From Flavobacterium tagetis (GTDB lineage: Bacteria; Bacteroidota; Bacteroidia; Flavobacteriales; Flavobacteriaceae): a stretch of DNA of 64,000 bases. Position 1 is the first letter of the stretch. Each line of letters starts with the position of its first letter. The DNA lies in NCBI RefSeq assembly GCF_016735615.1, contig NZ_JAERSF010000001.1:496001-560000 (forward strand). Reading direction: 5' to 3'. Shown piece by piece: positions 34,371-44,478 of the stretch. Made by a program: the position numbers and the translations under genes. The notes beneath the pieces are model-generated. The model did not search any database. It was not told where the DNA came from and saw nothing but the letters and a program-made list of their open reading frames with translations.

Positions 34371-35654
34371 TTAAATATATTCTAACGTTCTCTCTAAGGC
34401 CATGCCTCGCGAACCCTTTATTAATATCATATTAGAATCAAATTTGAAACTCTTTAGAAATTCAGTAAAATCATCAAATGTTTCAAAAAACTGAATATTT
34501 TCATTCGAAATCTTATTGGCAAAAAATGATTTTCCTAACAAGAAACATTGAGCTTGCTTTTGATCTGCTAAAGAATCAACAATGACCTTATGCTCGTATA
34601 GACTTTCATCTCCCAGTTCGAACATATCTCCAAGAATCATAATCTTATTTTTCTTGTCTAATTGCAGAAAGTTTGTAATTGCCACCGCCATACTACTCGG
34701 ATTCGCGTTATAAGCATCTAAAATGATCTCATTTGAGCCTTTTTGCATCATTTGAGACCTGTTGTTAGCAGGAATATAATTCTCAATAGCGCTCTTTATA
34801 TCGCTTTCTTTTACATCAAAGTATTTCCCAATTGCTGCAGCTGCATTAATATTATTAGCGTTGTAAAGTCCAATTAAATGAGATTCTACAGAAAAATTAT
34901 TGTATTCAATTGTAACAAATGGATTTGCTGTAATATTCTGAATGTTTAAATCTGCATTTTCTTTTTTAACTCCAAAAGTAAATGATTTAATGCCTTTTGA
35001 TTTCTCAATCTGAATTGGATCTTCGAGATTTACAAAAACAGTTTTCTGCTTTGCCGCAAGATATTGATACATTTCACTTTTACCCGCAATTACTCCCTCA
35101 ACTCCACCAAAACCTTCCAAATGCGCTTTTCCAAAATTGGTTATATATCCAAAATCGGGTTGCGCAATTTGACATAAAAATTCGATTTCTTTTTGATGAT
35201 TGGCTCCCATTTCAACAATTCCAATTTCTGTTTCTTTTGTAAAAGAAAGCAATGTCAACGGTACACCAATATGATTATTTAAATTGCCAATAGTCGCTTT
35301 TGTTTTAAACTTTTTGGACAGCACAACATTAATCAATTCCTTTGTCGTGGTTTTTCCGTTACTACCTGTCAAGGCAACAATTGGAAGTGCTAAATAGTTT
35401 CGATGAAATCTTGCCAATTCCTGAAGCGTTTGCAAACTGTTTTCCACCAAAATAGTTCTACTGTCAATAAAGTAAGATTCATTATCAATAATAACATATA
35501 AAGCCCCTAATTCTAACGCTTGTTTAGCAAACGCATTAGCATCAAAATTTTCTCCCTTAATAGCAAAAAACATCGATTCTTTTTCGATTTTTCTTGTATC
35601 AATTGACAAGGAACTACACTGTAAAAATAAGTTATGAATGTCTTGAATATTCAT
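34371..35654 (-). CDS. murF: UDP-N-acetylmuramoyl-tripeptide--D-alanyl-D-alanine ligase MurF, 427 aa
   Basis: Cytoplasmic ATP-dependent ligase that adds D-Ala-D-Ala to the UDP-MurNAc tripeptide, the last soluble step of peptidoglycan precursor synthesis. The Mur signature is clear: SIDTRKI near residue 17, ATP loop GSNGKTTTKE near 96-105, EMGANHQKEI, NNINAAAAIGKY, NRSQMM, and DAYNANPSS with LGDMFELGD in the C-terminal domain. The length is slightly short for the family but all three domains are present. It stands alone rather than in a mur cluster and lies next to gldJ in the same orientation. A strong hairpin after gldJ separates the two transcripts. Confidence 0.95.
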   Translation of the reverse strand: MNIQDIHNLFLQCSSLSIDTRKIEKESMFFAIKGENFDANAFAKQALELGALYVIIDNESYFIDSRTILVENSLQTLQELARFHRNYLALPIVALTGSNGKTTTKELINVVLSKKFKTKATIGNLNNHIGVPLTLLSFTKETEIGIVEMGANHQKEIEFLCQIAQPDFGYITNFGKAHLEGFGGVEGVIAGKSEMYQYLAAKQKTVFVNLEDPIQIEKSKGIKSFTFGVKKENADLNIQNITANPFVTIEYNNFSVESHLIGLYNANNINAAAAIGKYFDVKESDIKSAIENYIPANNRSQMMQKGSNEIILDAYNANPSSMAVAITNFLQLDKKNKIMILGDMFELGDESLYEHKVIVDSLADQKQAQCFLLGKSFFANKISNENIQFFETFDDFTEFLKSFKFDSNMILIKGSRGMALERTLEYI

Positions 35655-35696
35655 TTATAAAATTTTTAATAAGTCATAAAAGTAGAAAAAAAACAA

Positions 35697-35750
35697 TAAA
35701 AAAATTCCAAATTCCAGACTGAATATTCAGTTAATGGAACTTGGAATTTT
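35697..35750 (-). terminator. Terminator after gldJ
   Basis: AAAATTCCAA (35701-35710) pairs with TTGGAATTTT (35741-35750), extended by TTCCA/TGGAA and an inner palindrome CTGAATATTCAG, with a T-run on the minus strand. Confidence 0.88.
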
Positions 35751-35771
35751 TTATATTTTAATTCCTAAATC

Positions 35772-37463
35772 TTAGTTTCTAGGAGATTTTCTTCTTTCAG
35801 ATTTTGAACCTACTCTAGACATTGCACATCTGAAACCAATGTAATCAGTTGCCATATCTTGAGGGAAGTATCTTCTTTGAGCTGGATCTAACCAGTAAGC
35901 TCTATCTCTCCAAGAACCTCCTTTGTAAACTCTTACTTTATCATCGATTAAAGTTGTACGTTTACTAGAGTTATCATATTTTCTGATCATTTTCCCTAAA
36001 CTGTCTGTTGTAACATTATGTTTAGGAGAGTTGTACATAGCTTGATCTGCTTTAGATCCAGACTCTGAGTCTCCAAAATCAAAATATCTAGATGATTGTT
36101 TATCACCATCTCTGTAATTGATATTGTCACTTGTACTAAAGTTTTGTCTCAAATACGTTTCTTGCTCGTCAACTGGAACCTGTGCAATTTCTCCAGGAAG
36201 GTTTCTTGCAACAACTTTACCGTTACTTAAAGTGTCATATTTAATGTTAGAAGTAGAAACGATTTCAAGTTTACCGTCTTTACCAATTTTATTTTTAGCA
36301 TATTGATTTCCTCTGTAATAGTTAAAATCGTTTGCTTCATTATCAATAATTGGTCTATAAACGTCAGCCACCCATTCTGCTACGTTTCCAGCCATATCAT
36401 AAAGACCGAAATCGTTTGGTGCATAACTTTTCACTGCGTTTGTAATATCAGCACCATCATCAGACCAACCTGCAATTCCACCGTAATCACCGTTTCCTTG
36501 TTTAAAGTTAGCCAATTGGTCACCTTTGTTTTTACGTTTGTTAGAACGTGTATAATCTCCAGACCAAGGATATTTCTTTTGTCCTTTGTAGATGTTGTAT
36601 TCTCTTTGTCCAACGTCTGCTGCTGCAGCATACTCCCATTCTGCTTCAGTAGGAAGTCTATACTCTGGCAAAATGATACCAGAAGAACGTTGAGCATAAA
36701 CATTTTTTTCTTCAGGAACTACACCGTCTTTACCTGCTTTTGGTCTTCTTCCGTTAGGGTTTTTCTTTAACACCAACTCTTCATTTCCACCATAAGTTGT
36801 AGATGGAGACGCAACGTAAGCTTCTGTGTTAAATAAACTTTCAGCACTTACATCATTTGTTTTAGCACCTTTTTTAAGATAACCGTTTTTTTCTAAAACA
36901 GCCTCGTTTACACGGTCTGTTCTCCATTTACTAAATTCAACTGCTTGAATCCAGTTAACACCAACTACAGGATAGTTAGCATAAGAAGGGTGTCTCAAAT
37001 AGTTATTAGTCATCGTTTCGTTGTATCCTAAACGATTTCTCCAAACTAATGTATCAGGAGATGCTCCTTCGTAAATATTTTTGTAATTTTCTTCTGTTGG
37101 TGGGAAAACTTTCTTTAACCACTCAAGGTATTCTAAGTACATACCGTTCGTAACTTCGGTTTCATCCATATAGAATGATTGAACGTGTTGTTGAGTTGGC
37201 GTGTTATTCCAATCGTGCATAACATCATCCTGTACTTTACCCATAGTAAACGTACCTCCTTCAACAAAAACTAAACCAGGACCAGCCTGTTGTTTTTTAC
37301 CTGCATTTCTGGCAGCAGTTCCATTCTGACTATCTACATCCCAGCCAGTAGCTCTAGAAGCGTGAGTGGAACTCGATTTTTTGCTACAACTAGCCGTGCC
37401 CAACATCAATACCATTGACATCATTAACTGCAAGACTACAATTTTGTTTACTTTCATACTCAT
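35772..37463 (-). CDS. gldJ: Gliding motility lipoprotein GldJ, 563 aa
   Basis: Outer-membrane lipoprotein required for gliding motility and for type IX secretion in Flavobacterium; it stabilises GldK and is part of the motor and ring. Lipobox Cys26 (LGTASC) follows a hydrophobic start. The body has the FGE-sulfatase (formylglycine-generating-like) fold: FVEGGTFTMG near residue 69, YMDETEVTNGMYLEYLEWL, LPTEAEWEYAAAADVG, YDMAGNVAEWVADVY, and VYKGGSWRDRAYWLDPAQRR. The C-terminus ends in a basic tail (SKSERRKSPRN), the region known to be important for GldJ function. The length matches F. johnsoniae GldJ. The start may be the second Met (MKVNK). It is divergent from porU. Confidence 0.95.
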   Translation of the reverse strand: MSMKVNKIVVLQLMMSMVLMLGTASCSKKSSSTHASRATGWDVDSQNGTAARNAGKKQQAGPGLVFVEGGTFTMGKVQDDVMHDWNNTPTQQHVQSFYMDETEVTNGMYLEYLEWLKKVFPPTEENYKNIYEGASPDTLVWRNRLGYNETMTNNYLRHPSYANYPVVGVNWIQAVEFSKWRTDRVNEAVLEKNGYLKKGAKTNDVSAESLFNTEAYVASPSTTYGGNEELVLKKNPNGRRPKAGKDGVVPEEKNVYAQRSSGIILPEYRLPTEAEWEYAAAADVGQREYNIYKGQKKYPWSGDYTRSNKRKNKGDQLANFKQGNGDYGGIAGWSDDGADITNAVKSYAPNDFGLYDMAGNVAEWVADVYRPIIDNEANDFNYYRGNQYAKNKIGKDGKLEIVSTSNIKYDTLSNGKVVARNLPGEIAQVPVDEQETYLRQNFSTSDNINYRDGDKQSSRYFDFGDSESGSKADQAMYNSPKHNVTTDSLGKMIRKYDNSSKRTTLIDDKVRVYKGGSWRDRAYWLDPAQRRYFPQDMATDYIGFRCAMSRVGSKSERRKSPRN

Positions 37464-37669
37464 TCTTAGGTGATAAATTTAGGTGCTGCAATATAATAAT
37501 TAACATTTAATTGGCAACATCTGTTCTAATAATTTTATTTAGCTGTTTTTTACCAGAAAATAACCTTTAGTTACGAACGCAAAAATATACTTTTTATTAT
37601 TACTATAACATGAAATACTATATTTTTACTTACTAATTATTTTTTAATTAAATTTCGCCTTTTTAACCT

Positions 37670-40600
37670 ATGAAGCAAGCATTTCTAATTTACATTTTTT
37701 TAATTCCAATCCTCTCGTTTTCACAGCTAAATGGGACCATAGCAATCGATTGGCAAAATAAAAAAGAGGTAAATTATGGCGAAAACAAAATCGTAATTCC
37801 GTACTTCTCAGGAAGCAGTTTCCGCTTCGACATTACAAAAAAAAGCATAACATTGCTTCAAAATCTAAATCAGTCTGGCATTTCAAACGGCAGTTCAGCA
37901 CAAATTAGCAACATCGTTTACGAATCAATTTCAAGAGCTGATTTAGGAGATTTAACACTTGAAAATATCCCTGAGAAACCAAATGAATCGGTAATAGTTA
38001 CGAACGCTAGAGATATACGCTATTCTTTTCTTTCTTTATCTCCTATAATTAAGGAAGGAAACAGCTACAAACGCATAAAATCCTTTTCTTACTTTATTAG
38101 CAATGCAAACGCAAGAACTTCAACAGCGGCTTCATTTCAAAAATCGGCAGCAATAACGAGCTCTGTTTTAGCTTCTGGAGACTGGTACCGATTTTATATT
38201 CAGAAATCAGGCGTTTACAGAATCAATAAATCTTTTTTACAAAGTTTAGGATTTGATGCTTCTAAAATTGACCCAAGAAAAATCAAAATTTACGGAAATG
38301 GAGGAAGAATGCTCCCTTTAGCCAACAACGCTTATTATCCTGATGATTTAATCGAAAATGCAATACAAATTTCAGGAGAAAACGACGGTGTTTTTAACAA
38401 TGAAGACTACATTCTTTTTTATGCCGAAGGAACAGACAATTGGAACTCTGAAAGCCAAACCAACTTAAATCTATACGACACTAAATCCTATTATTATATT
38501 ACGGCTTCTGGCGGCGATGGAAAGCGAATTCAAAACCTAAATCAGCCTGCAGGGAACATCACTTTAGAGCTAAACACGTTTGATGACTATCAGTATCATG
38601 AAATGGACCAAACAAACATTGCGCATCTTGGCCGTCAATGGCTCGGAGAATCATTCGATATCAATCAGGAACAAGAGTTCTCATTTAGCTTTCCAAACCT
38701 AGACACCTCTATACCTGTTAAAATAGAAGTAAGCGCAGCAGCGGCATCTTTTACCACTACTTCTTTTGCAATATCGGCAAACGGACAAAGTGCAGGCTCT
38801 ATAAGTTTTCCTCCTTTAATTGCAAACTCCGACACTAAATATACTACTGGAAAATTGCCGTCAAATAACCAATTTACAGGAACAGATAACATAAAAATAA
38901 AACTTACCTATAATAATAATGGTATCCCAGGATCAAAAGGCTACTTAGATTACATCAATTTAACTGCAAAACGAAAACTTTTAGGAACAGGTAAGCAATT
39001 TCATTTTCAATACAACACTGCAGGTTCTACAGCTGGAATTGTGAATTACACAATAGGGAACGCATCTGGATTAACTCAAATCTGGGATGTTACTGACCTA
39101 TATAATGTATCTAAAATAGAAAATACTAATCAGACTTCTTTTAGCTTTAAAGCCAATTTAGGAGAAGTTAGAAAATACGTAGCAATAGATCCATCCGATT
39201 ATTATGCTCCGCTAAAAGAAAATCAGTCAAAAATTGCGAATCAGAATTTAAAAGGAACCATTTTCAGAAACAACCAAAATACTTTCCAAGATATCGATTA
39301 TGTAATTATAACTCCCAAATCTTTAGCCTCGCAAGCCGAAAAATTAGCCAATTTTCACAGAAATAATTCCAATTTAAATGTAAAAGTTATTGCATTAGAA
39401 AACATCTATCAAGAATTTTCTTCTGGCAAACAAGACATTGCCGCTATTAGAAATTGCATCAGATATATTTATAGCAACGCATCTTCGCCAGATAAAAGAA
39501 TACGTTATGTAAACTTATTCGGCGATGCTTCATTTGACTATAAAGATCGTATTTCGAATAACACTAATATTGTACCTATATATCAATCTCTAATAAGCAA
39601 CACTGTCGGAGAAGCTTCATTTGCCTCTGATGATTTTTATGGATTAATGGATTCTAATGAGGGAGTTGTAATTCCTTCTCTTGCTGGAATTGATATAGCC
39701 GTGGGAAGAATGCTAGTTTCAAACAACTCCCAAGCGCAGGAAATGGTCAACAAAGTCTTAGAATATCATGATACAAAATCTTATGGAAACTGGAGAAATA
39801 ATGTTGTTTTAATTAGCGATGACTCCGACAAACCAGGCGATCAGACTTTACAATCAAATCAAAATGCCCTTGCAGACCAAATTGCGACTGAAAAACCTTT
39901 TTTCAATATCGACAAAATATTTTTAGACGCTTATACACAAGAAGCTTCCGCAGGTGGGTCACGATATCCAAAAGCGAGGACTGATTTTTTTAATGCTTTT
40001 GAAAAAGGTGCTCTGATATTTAATTACCTAGGACACGGTGGTGAGGACGGACTAGCAAGCGAAAGAATTTGGGAGAAATCGGACGGACAAAACCTGACCA
40101 ATCAATACAAATATCCTTTATTTATTACCATTACCTGCGAATTTTCTCGTTTTGATGATCCAACGAGACCAACTGCCGGTGAATATGTTTTCTGGAATCC
40201 AAAAGGAGGCGCTATTTCAATGCTGACAACAATTCGCGAAATCGGACAAACAAATGCCGAAGAATTCAACAAAACACTAAGCAAAAACCTTCTTTCTTAT
40301 GGTTCAAATCAATACAATACTATTGCAGAATCATTAAGAATATCCAAAAATGAAAATCCTAGCTCTGCCAGTAACGTTGTCTTTTACTTAGGCGATCCTG
40401 CTTTAATGCTCGCAGTTCCAAAACCCCGAATTAATTTAACCAAAGTAAACGATATTGTGATTTCGCAAGCAATCCCTGATTTAAAATCATTATCAAAAAT
40501 TAAAATTTCTGGAGAAATCACAGACGAAAACAACACACTTTTAAGCAATTATAACGGAGAATTGGCAACCGCTATTTTCGATAAATTAATTACAAATACC

Positions 40601-41506
40601 ACCTTAAACAATGACGGTTTTAGTCCTCCAATGCAATTTAAAACTCTTGGAGAGACCATTTTTAGAGGAAACGCATCTGTTACCAATGGACAATTCGAAT
40701 TTAGCTTTGTAGTCCCAAGAGACATTAGAATTCCTGTTGACAATGGAAGAATTAGTTTTTATTCGAAGAAAAATGAGTCTTTAGAAAACCAAACGGGCTA
40801 CAACAACATCATCAAAATTGGAGGAATTAATGAAAATGCACCTCAGGACAATATAAATCCAAAAGTGAAGTTATATATGAACGACGAAACCTTTGTATCT
40901 GGAGGAATTACGAATGAATCGCCATTTCTTTTGGCCTTTTTAGAAGACGAAAACGGAATTAATACAGCAAGTGGAATCGGCCATGATATTGTCGCTATTT
41001 TAGATGGAGACGTAAGTAATCCTTATATTTTGAATGATTACTATCAAACAAAATTAGACGATTACACCAACGGAAATTTACGTTTTCCATTCCGAAATTT
41101 AGCTCCTGGACTGCATACTATAAGTTTTACTGCTTGGGATGTTTACAATAACCCCGTTACAAGTGAAATTCAATTTACAGTTGTAGGAGATGATAGCTTG
41201 ACATTATCTCACGTTCTTAATTATCCAAATCCATTTTCTACTTATACACAATTTTGGTTTTCGCATAATAGACCTTACGAACCATTAGACGTACAAGTAC
41301 AGGTAATGACCATTACAGGAAAAGTAGTCTGGACAAAAAATCAAACTGTCACGACAGAAGGATTTTTATCTAGAGAAATAACATGGGATGGAAGAGACGA
41401 TTTTGGTGACAAAATCGGAAAAGGAGTGTATATTTACAAACTGACTGTAAGATCTAATTTAACAAATAAAAAAGCAGAAAAATACGAAAAGCTTGTCATC
41501 CTATAA
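37670..41506 (+). CDS. porU: Type IX secretion system sortase PorU, 1278 aa
   Basis: Cell-surface C25-family (gingipain-like) peptidase that removes the C-terminal signal of T9SS cargo and attaches the cargo to A-LPS. After a signal peptide (ILSFSQ), the peptidase core carries the catalytic dyad His789 in YLGHGGED and Cys823 in TITCEFSRFDDP. The C-terminal segment (VLNYPNPF, WDGRDDFGDKIGKGVYIYKL) is a FlgD-like/T9SS-type sorting domain, as in other PorU proteins. Full length is normal for the family. porV follows after 41 bp, the standard pairing of sortase and shuttle protein, and gldJ lies divergently upstream. Confidence 0.96.
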   Translation: MKQAFLIYIFLIPILSFSQLNGTIAIDWQNKKEVNYGENKIVIPYFSGSSFRFDITKKSITLLQNLNQSGISNGSSAQISNIVYESISRADLGDLTLENIPEKPNESVIVTNARDIRYSFLSLSPIIKEGNSYKRIKSFSYFISNANARTSTAASFQKSAAITSSVLASGDWYRFYIQKSGVYRINKSFLQSLGFDASKIDPRKIKIYGNGGRMLPLANNAYYPDDLIENAIQISGENDGVFNNEDYILFYAEGTDNWNSESQTNLNLYDTKSYYYITASGGDGKRIQNLNQPAGNITLELNTFDDYQYHEMDQTNIAHLGRQWLGESFDINQEQEFSFSFPNLDTSIPVKIEVSAAAASFTTTSFAISANGQSAGSISFPPLIANSDTKYTTGKLPSNNQFTGTDNIKIKLTYNNNGIPGSKGYLDYINLTAKRKLLGTGKQFHFQYNTAGSTAGIVNYTIGNASGLTQIWDVTDLYNVSKIENTNQTSFSFKANLGEVRKYVAIDPSDYYAPLKENQSKIANQNLKGTIFRNNQNTFQDIDYVIITPKSLASQAEKLANFHRNNSNLNVKVIALENIYQEFSSGKQDIAAIRNCIRYIYSNASSPDKRIRYVNLFGDASFDYKDRISNNTNIVPIYQSLISNTVGEASFASDDFYGLMDSNEGVVIPSLAGIDIAVGRMLVSNNSQAQEMVNKVLEYHDTKSYGNWRNNVVLISDDSDKPGDQTLQSNQNALADQIATEKPFFNIDKIFLDAYTQEASAGGSRYPKARTDFFNAFEKGALIFNYLGHGGEDGLASERIWEKSDGQNLTNQYKYPLFITITCEFSRFDDPTRPTAGEYVFWNPKGGAISMLTTIREIGQTNAEEFNKTLSKNLLSYGSNQYNTIAESLRISKNENPSSASNVVFYLGDPALMLAVPKPRINLTKVNDIVISQAIPDLKSLSKIKISGEITDENNTLLSNYNGELATAIFDKLITNTTLNNDGFSPPMQFKTLGETIFRGNASVTNGQFEFSFVVPRDIRIPVDNGRISFYSKKNESLENQTGYNNIIKIGGINENAPQDNINPKVKLYMNDETFVSGGITNESPFLLAFLEDENGINTASGIGHDIVAILDGDVSNPYILNDYYQTKLDDYTNGNLRFPFRNLAPGLHTISFTAWDVYNNPVTSEIQFTVVGDDSLTLSHVLNYPNPFSTYTQFWFSHNRPYEPLDVQVQVMTITGKVVWTKNQTVTTEGFLSREITWDGRDDFGDKIGKGVYIYKLTVRSNLTNKKAEKYEKLVIL

Positions 41507-41521
41507 TATTATATATATTTG
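41493..41521 (+). promoter_or_regulatory. Promoter of porV
   Basis: TTG at 41493-41495, an 18-nt spacer and TATATTTG at 41514-41521 match the Bacteroidota consensus TTG-N17-23-TAnnTTTG exactly. It overlaps the end of porU and lies 27 bp before the porV start, so porV can be expressed independently of porU. Confidence 0.7.
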
Positions 41522-41547
41522 CACCACCAAAAACACTAGTCCCATAA

Positions 41548-42753
41548 ATGAAAAAACTATCACTTTTATTAATTTGTATTTTTAGCATTTACACTTCAAA
41601 GGCTCAAGAATCAAGGCCAATTGTTACTGGAGTACCCTTTTTATTAGTCGCTGCTGATGCTAGAGCAGCAGGTTTGGCAGACCAAGGTGTCGCCACTTCT
41701 GCAGACGTTTTCTCTCAACAATGGAACCCTGCTAAGTATGCATTTTCTGAAGATGCACAAGGTCTTTCCATCAGTTACACTCCTTATTTAACAGATCTTG
41801 CCAATGATATTTCATTAGGCCAGATTACGTATTATAACAAAATCAACGAACGAAGCGCTTTTGCCGGAAGTTTTCGCTATTTTGGTTTTGGAGGAATCGA
41901 ACTAAGATATACTGGAGACCCAAATGAAGCCGTAAGAGAAGTAAATCCAAACGAATTTGCTTTAGACGGATCGTATTCACTTAAATTAAGTGACAAATTC
42001 TCTATGGCAGTTGCAGCGCGTTTTATTAACTCAAATTTAAAAGTCGCTTCAGAAGAAGTTGACGCTACATCTGCAAGCTCATTTGCTGTTGACGTAGCTG
42101 CTTTTTATCAATCGGAAGAAGTTGCATATAGAGACTTCAACGGAAGATGGAGAGCTGGTGTCAACCTTCAGAATATGGGACCAAAAATCAGTTATGACAA
42201 TGACAATGTAAGTTCAAACTTTCTACCAGCTAACTTAAGATTAGGAGGCGGTTTTGATTTTATTTTTGACGATTATAACAAATTTACTTTAAGCGCCGAG
42301 CTTACAAAACTTTTAGTTCCAACTCCTCCAGGAATCGGAACACCAGTAGATGTAAATGGCGACGGGGATTATGATGACCCTGAAGATATTTCTCAACAAG
42401 AAGCAACAGATATTGGCTATAGAAATTATAACGATATTGGCTGGTTTGAAGGAATGTTCAAATCTTTTGGAGATGCGCCAGGCGGGTTTAAAGAAGAAAT
42501 GAAAGAGGTAACCTATAGCATCGCTGGAGAATATATGTATCAAGATGCTTTTGCATTCAGATTAGGATATTACCACGAAAGCCCAGAGAAAGGCGCTAAA
42601 CAGTTTTTCTCTTTAGGAGCAGGATTTAAATACAACATCATGAAAATTGATGTTTCGTACTTATTCTCAGCTTCGAAAATAAAAAATCCTTTAGAAAACA
42701 CACTTCGTTTCTCATTAACGTTTAACTTTGGAGACAAATACGATAATTACTAA
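41548..42753 (+). CDS. porV: Type IX secretion system outer-membrane protein PorV, 401 aa
   Basis: Beta-barrel outer-membrane protein of the FadL-like PorV/LptO family. It carries T9SS cargo from the translocon to the PorU sortase and blocks or gates the channel. The signal peptide ends near YTSKAQ. The N-terminal GVPFLLVAADARAAGLADQG and the following QQWNPAKYAFSE are highly characteristic. The C-terminus ends in alternating aromatic strands (FSLTFNFGDKYDNY) typical of a barrel. An acidic insert (DVNGDGDYDDPEDIS), a possible calcium-binding loop, lies in one extracellular region. It follows porU with its own promoter and is closed by a strong terminator. Confidence 0.95.
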   Translation: MKKLSLLLICIFSIYTSKAQESRPIVTGVPFLLVAADARAAGLADQGVATSADVFSQQWNPAKYAFSEDAQGLSISYTPYLTDLANDISLGQITYYNKINERSAFAGSFRYFGFGGIELRYTGDPNEAVREVNPNEFALDGSYSLKLSDKFSMAVAARFINSNLKVASEEVDATSASSFAVDVAAFYQSEEVAYRDFNGRWRAGVNLQNMGPKISYDNDNVSSNFLPANLRLGGGFDFIFDDYNKFTLSAELTKLLVPTPPGIGTPVDVNGDGDYDDPEDISQQEATDIGYRNYNDIGWFEGMFKSFGDAPGGFKEEMKEVTYSIAGEYMYQDAFAFRLGYYHESPEKGAKQFFSLGAGFKYNIMKIDVSYLFSASKIKNPLENTLRFSLTFNFGDKYDNY

Positions 42754-42783
42754 AGAGAAAAGATTACAATAAAAACAATTCAA

Positions 42784-42820
42784 TCCAAATTCCGGCATTT
42801 TAGGAATTTGGATTTTTTTT
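42784..42820 (+). terminator. Terminator after porV
   Basis: TCCAAATTCC (42784-42793) pairs with GGAATTTGGA (42803-42812), followed by eight T. Confidence 0.9.
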
Positions 42821-42833
42821 CCCTTAAAAACAG

Positions 42834-43316
42834 ATGAAAGAAATCAATATAACAACTTCATTTACAATATTTGATAATCTAAATGAGCTTCCAGCAGAAA
42901 TTCAGGAGTTAATGAATCAAGCTATCGAAGTTAGAAAAAAAGCTTACGCACCTTATTCAAAGTTTAAAGTTGGTGCCGCTTTACTTTTAGATAATGGAAA
43001 AGTGATCTTAGGCTCTAATCAGGAAAACGCAGCTTACCCTTCAGGACTTTGTGCTGAACGAACTGCCATTTTTTATGCCGGAAGCACTTATCCAGAAGCA
43101 AAAATCTTGAAAATGGCTATTACAGCAGCTTCAGATACCAATCAAACCACTGCTCCTATTCCTCCGTGCGGATCTTGCCGACAATCAATAGCAGAATATG
43201 AGATAAAACAAGATACACCAATAGAAATCTATTTTATGGGAGAAATTGGCGAAGTTTACAAATCGTCATCATTAAAAAATTTGCTCCCATTGATGTTTGA
43301 TAAAAAGTTCTTGTAA
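42834..43316 (+). CDS. cdd: Cytidine deaminase, 160 aa
   Basis: Homotetrameric-type cytidine deaminase that converts cytidine and deoxycytidine to uridine forms for pyrimidine salvage. The substrate loop AYAPYSKFKVGAAL, the zinc-site CAERTAIF (Cys and catalytic Glu) and the second zinc pair PCGSCRQ are all present. The N-terminus is about 25 residues longer than the shortest bacterial enzymes, as is common in Flavobacterium. It lies just after the porV terminator and before the pdhA promoter region, and appears to be an independent gene. Confidence 0.95.
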   Translation: MKEINITTSFTIFDNLNELPAEIQELMNQAIEVRKKAYAPYSKFKVGAALLLDNGKVILGSNQENAAYPSGLCAERTAIFYAGSTYPEAKILKMAITAASDTNQTTAPIPPCGSCRQSIAEYEIKQDTPIEIYFMGEIGEVYKSSSLKNLLPLMFDKKFL

Positions 43317-43366
43317 AAAAAAGCCAAAAAGTATCGTTTTAATTTTAGTTCTTAAATGTAATGTCT

Positions 43367-43374
43367 TATTTTTG
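43367..43374 (+). promoter_or_regulatory. Possible -7 element for pdhA-pdhC
   Basis: TATTTTTG matches TAnnTTTG, with TTTTAG in place of a clear TTG about 20 bp upstream. It lies 102 bp before the pdhA start and is followed by a small CCCGA/TCGGG hairpin, so the message would have a long leader. Confidence 0.4.
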
Positions 43375-43475
43375 CATCCCGACCTTTCGGGCGCAAATTT
43401 GTGGGAGGAAACTATTTTGCGTTACAGGCACAATAATCGATAACACAAACAACTTTAGCAAAAGAAAGAATTCAG

Positions 43476-44474
43476 ATGAAAGAAGTTACAAAAGAGGTAT
43501 ATTTAAAGTGGTATGAAGACATGCTACTTTGGAGAAAGTTTGAAGACAAACTTGCAGCGTTATACATCCAACAAAAAGTTAGAGGTTTTCTACACTTATA
43601 TAATGGTCAAGAAGCTGTATTAGCAGGTGCATTGCACGCTATGGATTTGACCAAAGATAAAATGATTACTGCTTACAGAAACCACGTACAGCCAATTGGT
43701 ATGGGGGTTGATCCAAGAAATGTAATGGCTGAGCTTTTAGGAAAAGCAACAGGAACTTCTAAAGGTATGGGAGGTTCTATGCACATTTTCTCTAAAGAAC
43801 ACGGTTTTTACGGAGGACACGGAATTGTAGGTGCTCAAATTCCTGTGGGAGCTGGTATTGCTTTCGCAGACAAATATTTTAATACTGGCGGTGTTACTAT
43901 GACTTACTTTGGTGATGGTGCTGCTAGACAAGGTTCTCTTCACGAAGCTTTCAACATGGCTATGTTATGGAAACTTCCAGTAGTATTTATCGTTGAAAAC
44001 AATGGTTATGCAATGGGAACTTCTGTAGAAAGAACTGCAAACCACACTGACATCTGGAAATTAGGTTTAGGTTACGAAATGCCTTGCGGACCTGTGGACG
44101 GAATGAACCCTGTAAAAGTTGCCGAAGCAATGCACGAAGCTATCGAAAGAGCACGTCGTGGCGACGGACCAACTTTCCTTGAAATGAAAACGTACCGTTA
44201 CAGAGGACACTCTATGTCTGATGCACAATTATACCGTTCTAAAGAAGAGGTTGAAGAGTACAAAAAAATCGACCCAATTACGCAAGTTCTTGACGTAATC
44301 TTGGATCAAAAATATGCTACTGAAGAAGAAATTGAAGTAATTGACCAAAGAGTTAAAGACTTGGTTGAAGAGTGTGCGAAATTCGCTGAAGAATCTCCAT
44401 ATCCAGACTTAAAACAATTATACGATGTAGTATACGCACAAGAAGACTATCCATTTACACCTCATAAATTATAA
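43476..44474 (+). CDS. pdhA: Pyruvate dehydrogenase E1 component, alpha subunit, 332 aa
   Basis: Alpha subunit of the heterotetrameric E1 of pyruvate dehydrogenase, which uses thiamine diphosphate to decarboxylate pyruvate. Seen are GQEAVLAGA, the HIFSKEHGFYGGHGIVGAQI loop, the ThDP motif GDGAARQGSLHEAFNMAMLW ending in NNGYAMGT, and the phosphorylation-loop region TYRYRGHSMSDAQLYRSKEE. Length is normal. pdhC starts 4 bp after its stop, so the two are an operon. The beta subunit is not in this window and must be encoded elsewhere, an arrangement also seen in other Flavobacterium genomes as I recall. Confidence 0.95.
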   Translation: MKEVTKEVYLKWYEDMLLWRKFEDKLAALYIQQKVRGFLHLYNGQEAVLAGALHAMDLTKDKMITAYRNHVQPIGMGVDPRNVMAELLGKATGTSKGMGGSMHIFSKEHGFYGGHGIVGAQIPVGAGIAFADKYFNTGGVTMTYFGDGAARQGSLHEAFNMAMLWKLPVVFIVENNGYAMGTSVERTANHTDIWKLGLGYEMPCGPVDGMNPVKVAEAMHEAIERARRGDGPTFLEMKTYRYRGHSMSDAQLYRSKEEVEEYKKIDPITQVLDVILDQKYATEEEIEVIDQRVKDLVEECAKFAEESPYPDLKQLYDVVYAQEDYPFTPHKL

Positions 44475-44478
44475 TATC

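Noticed and set aside
36303..36770. 155-aa plus-strand frame opposite gldJ
   Set aside because: Antisense shadow of a well-conserved gldJ region; cysteine-rich with no recognisable domain.
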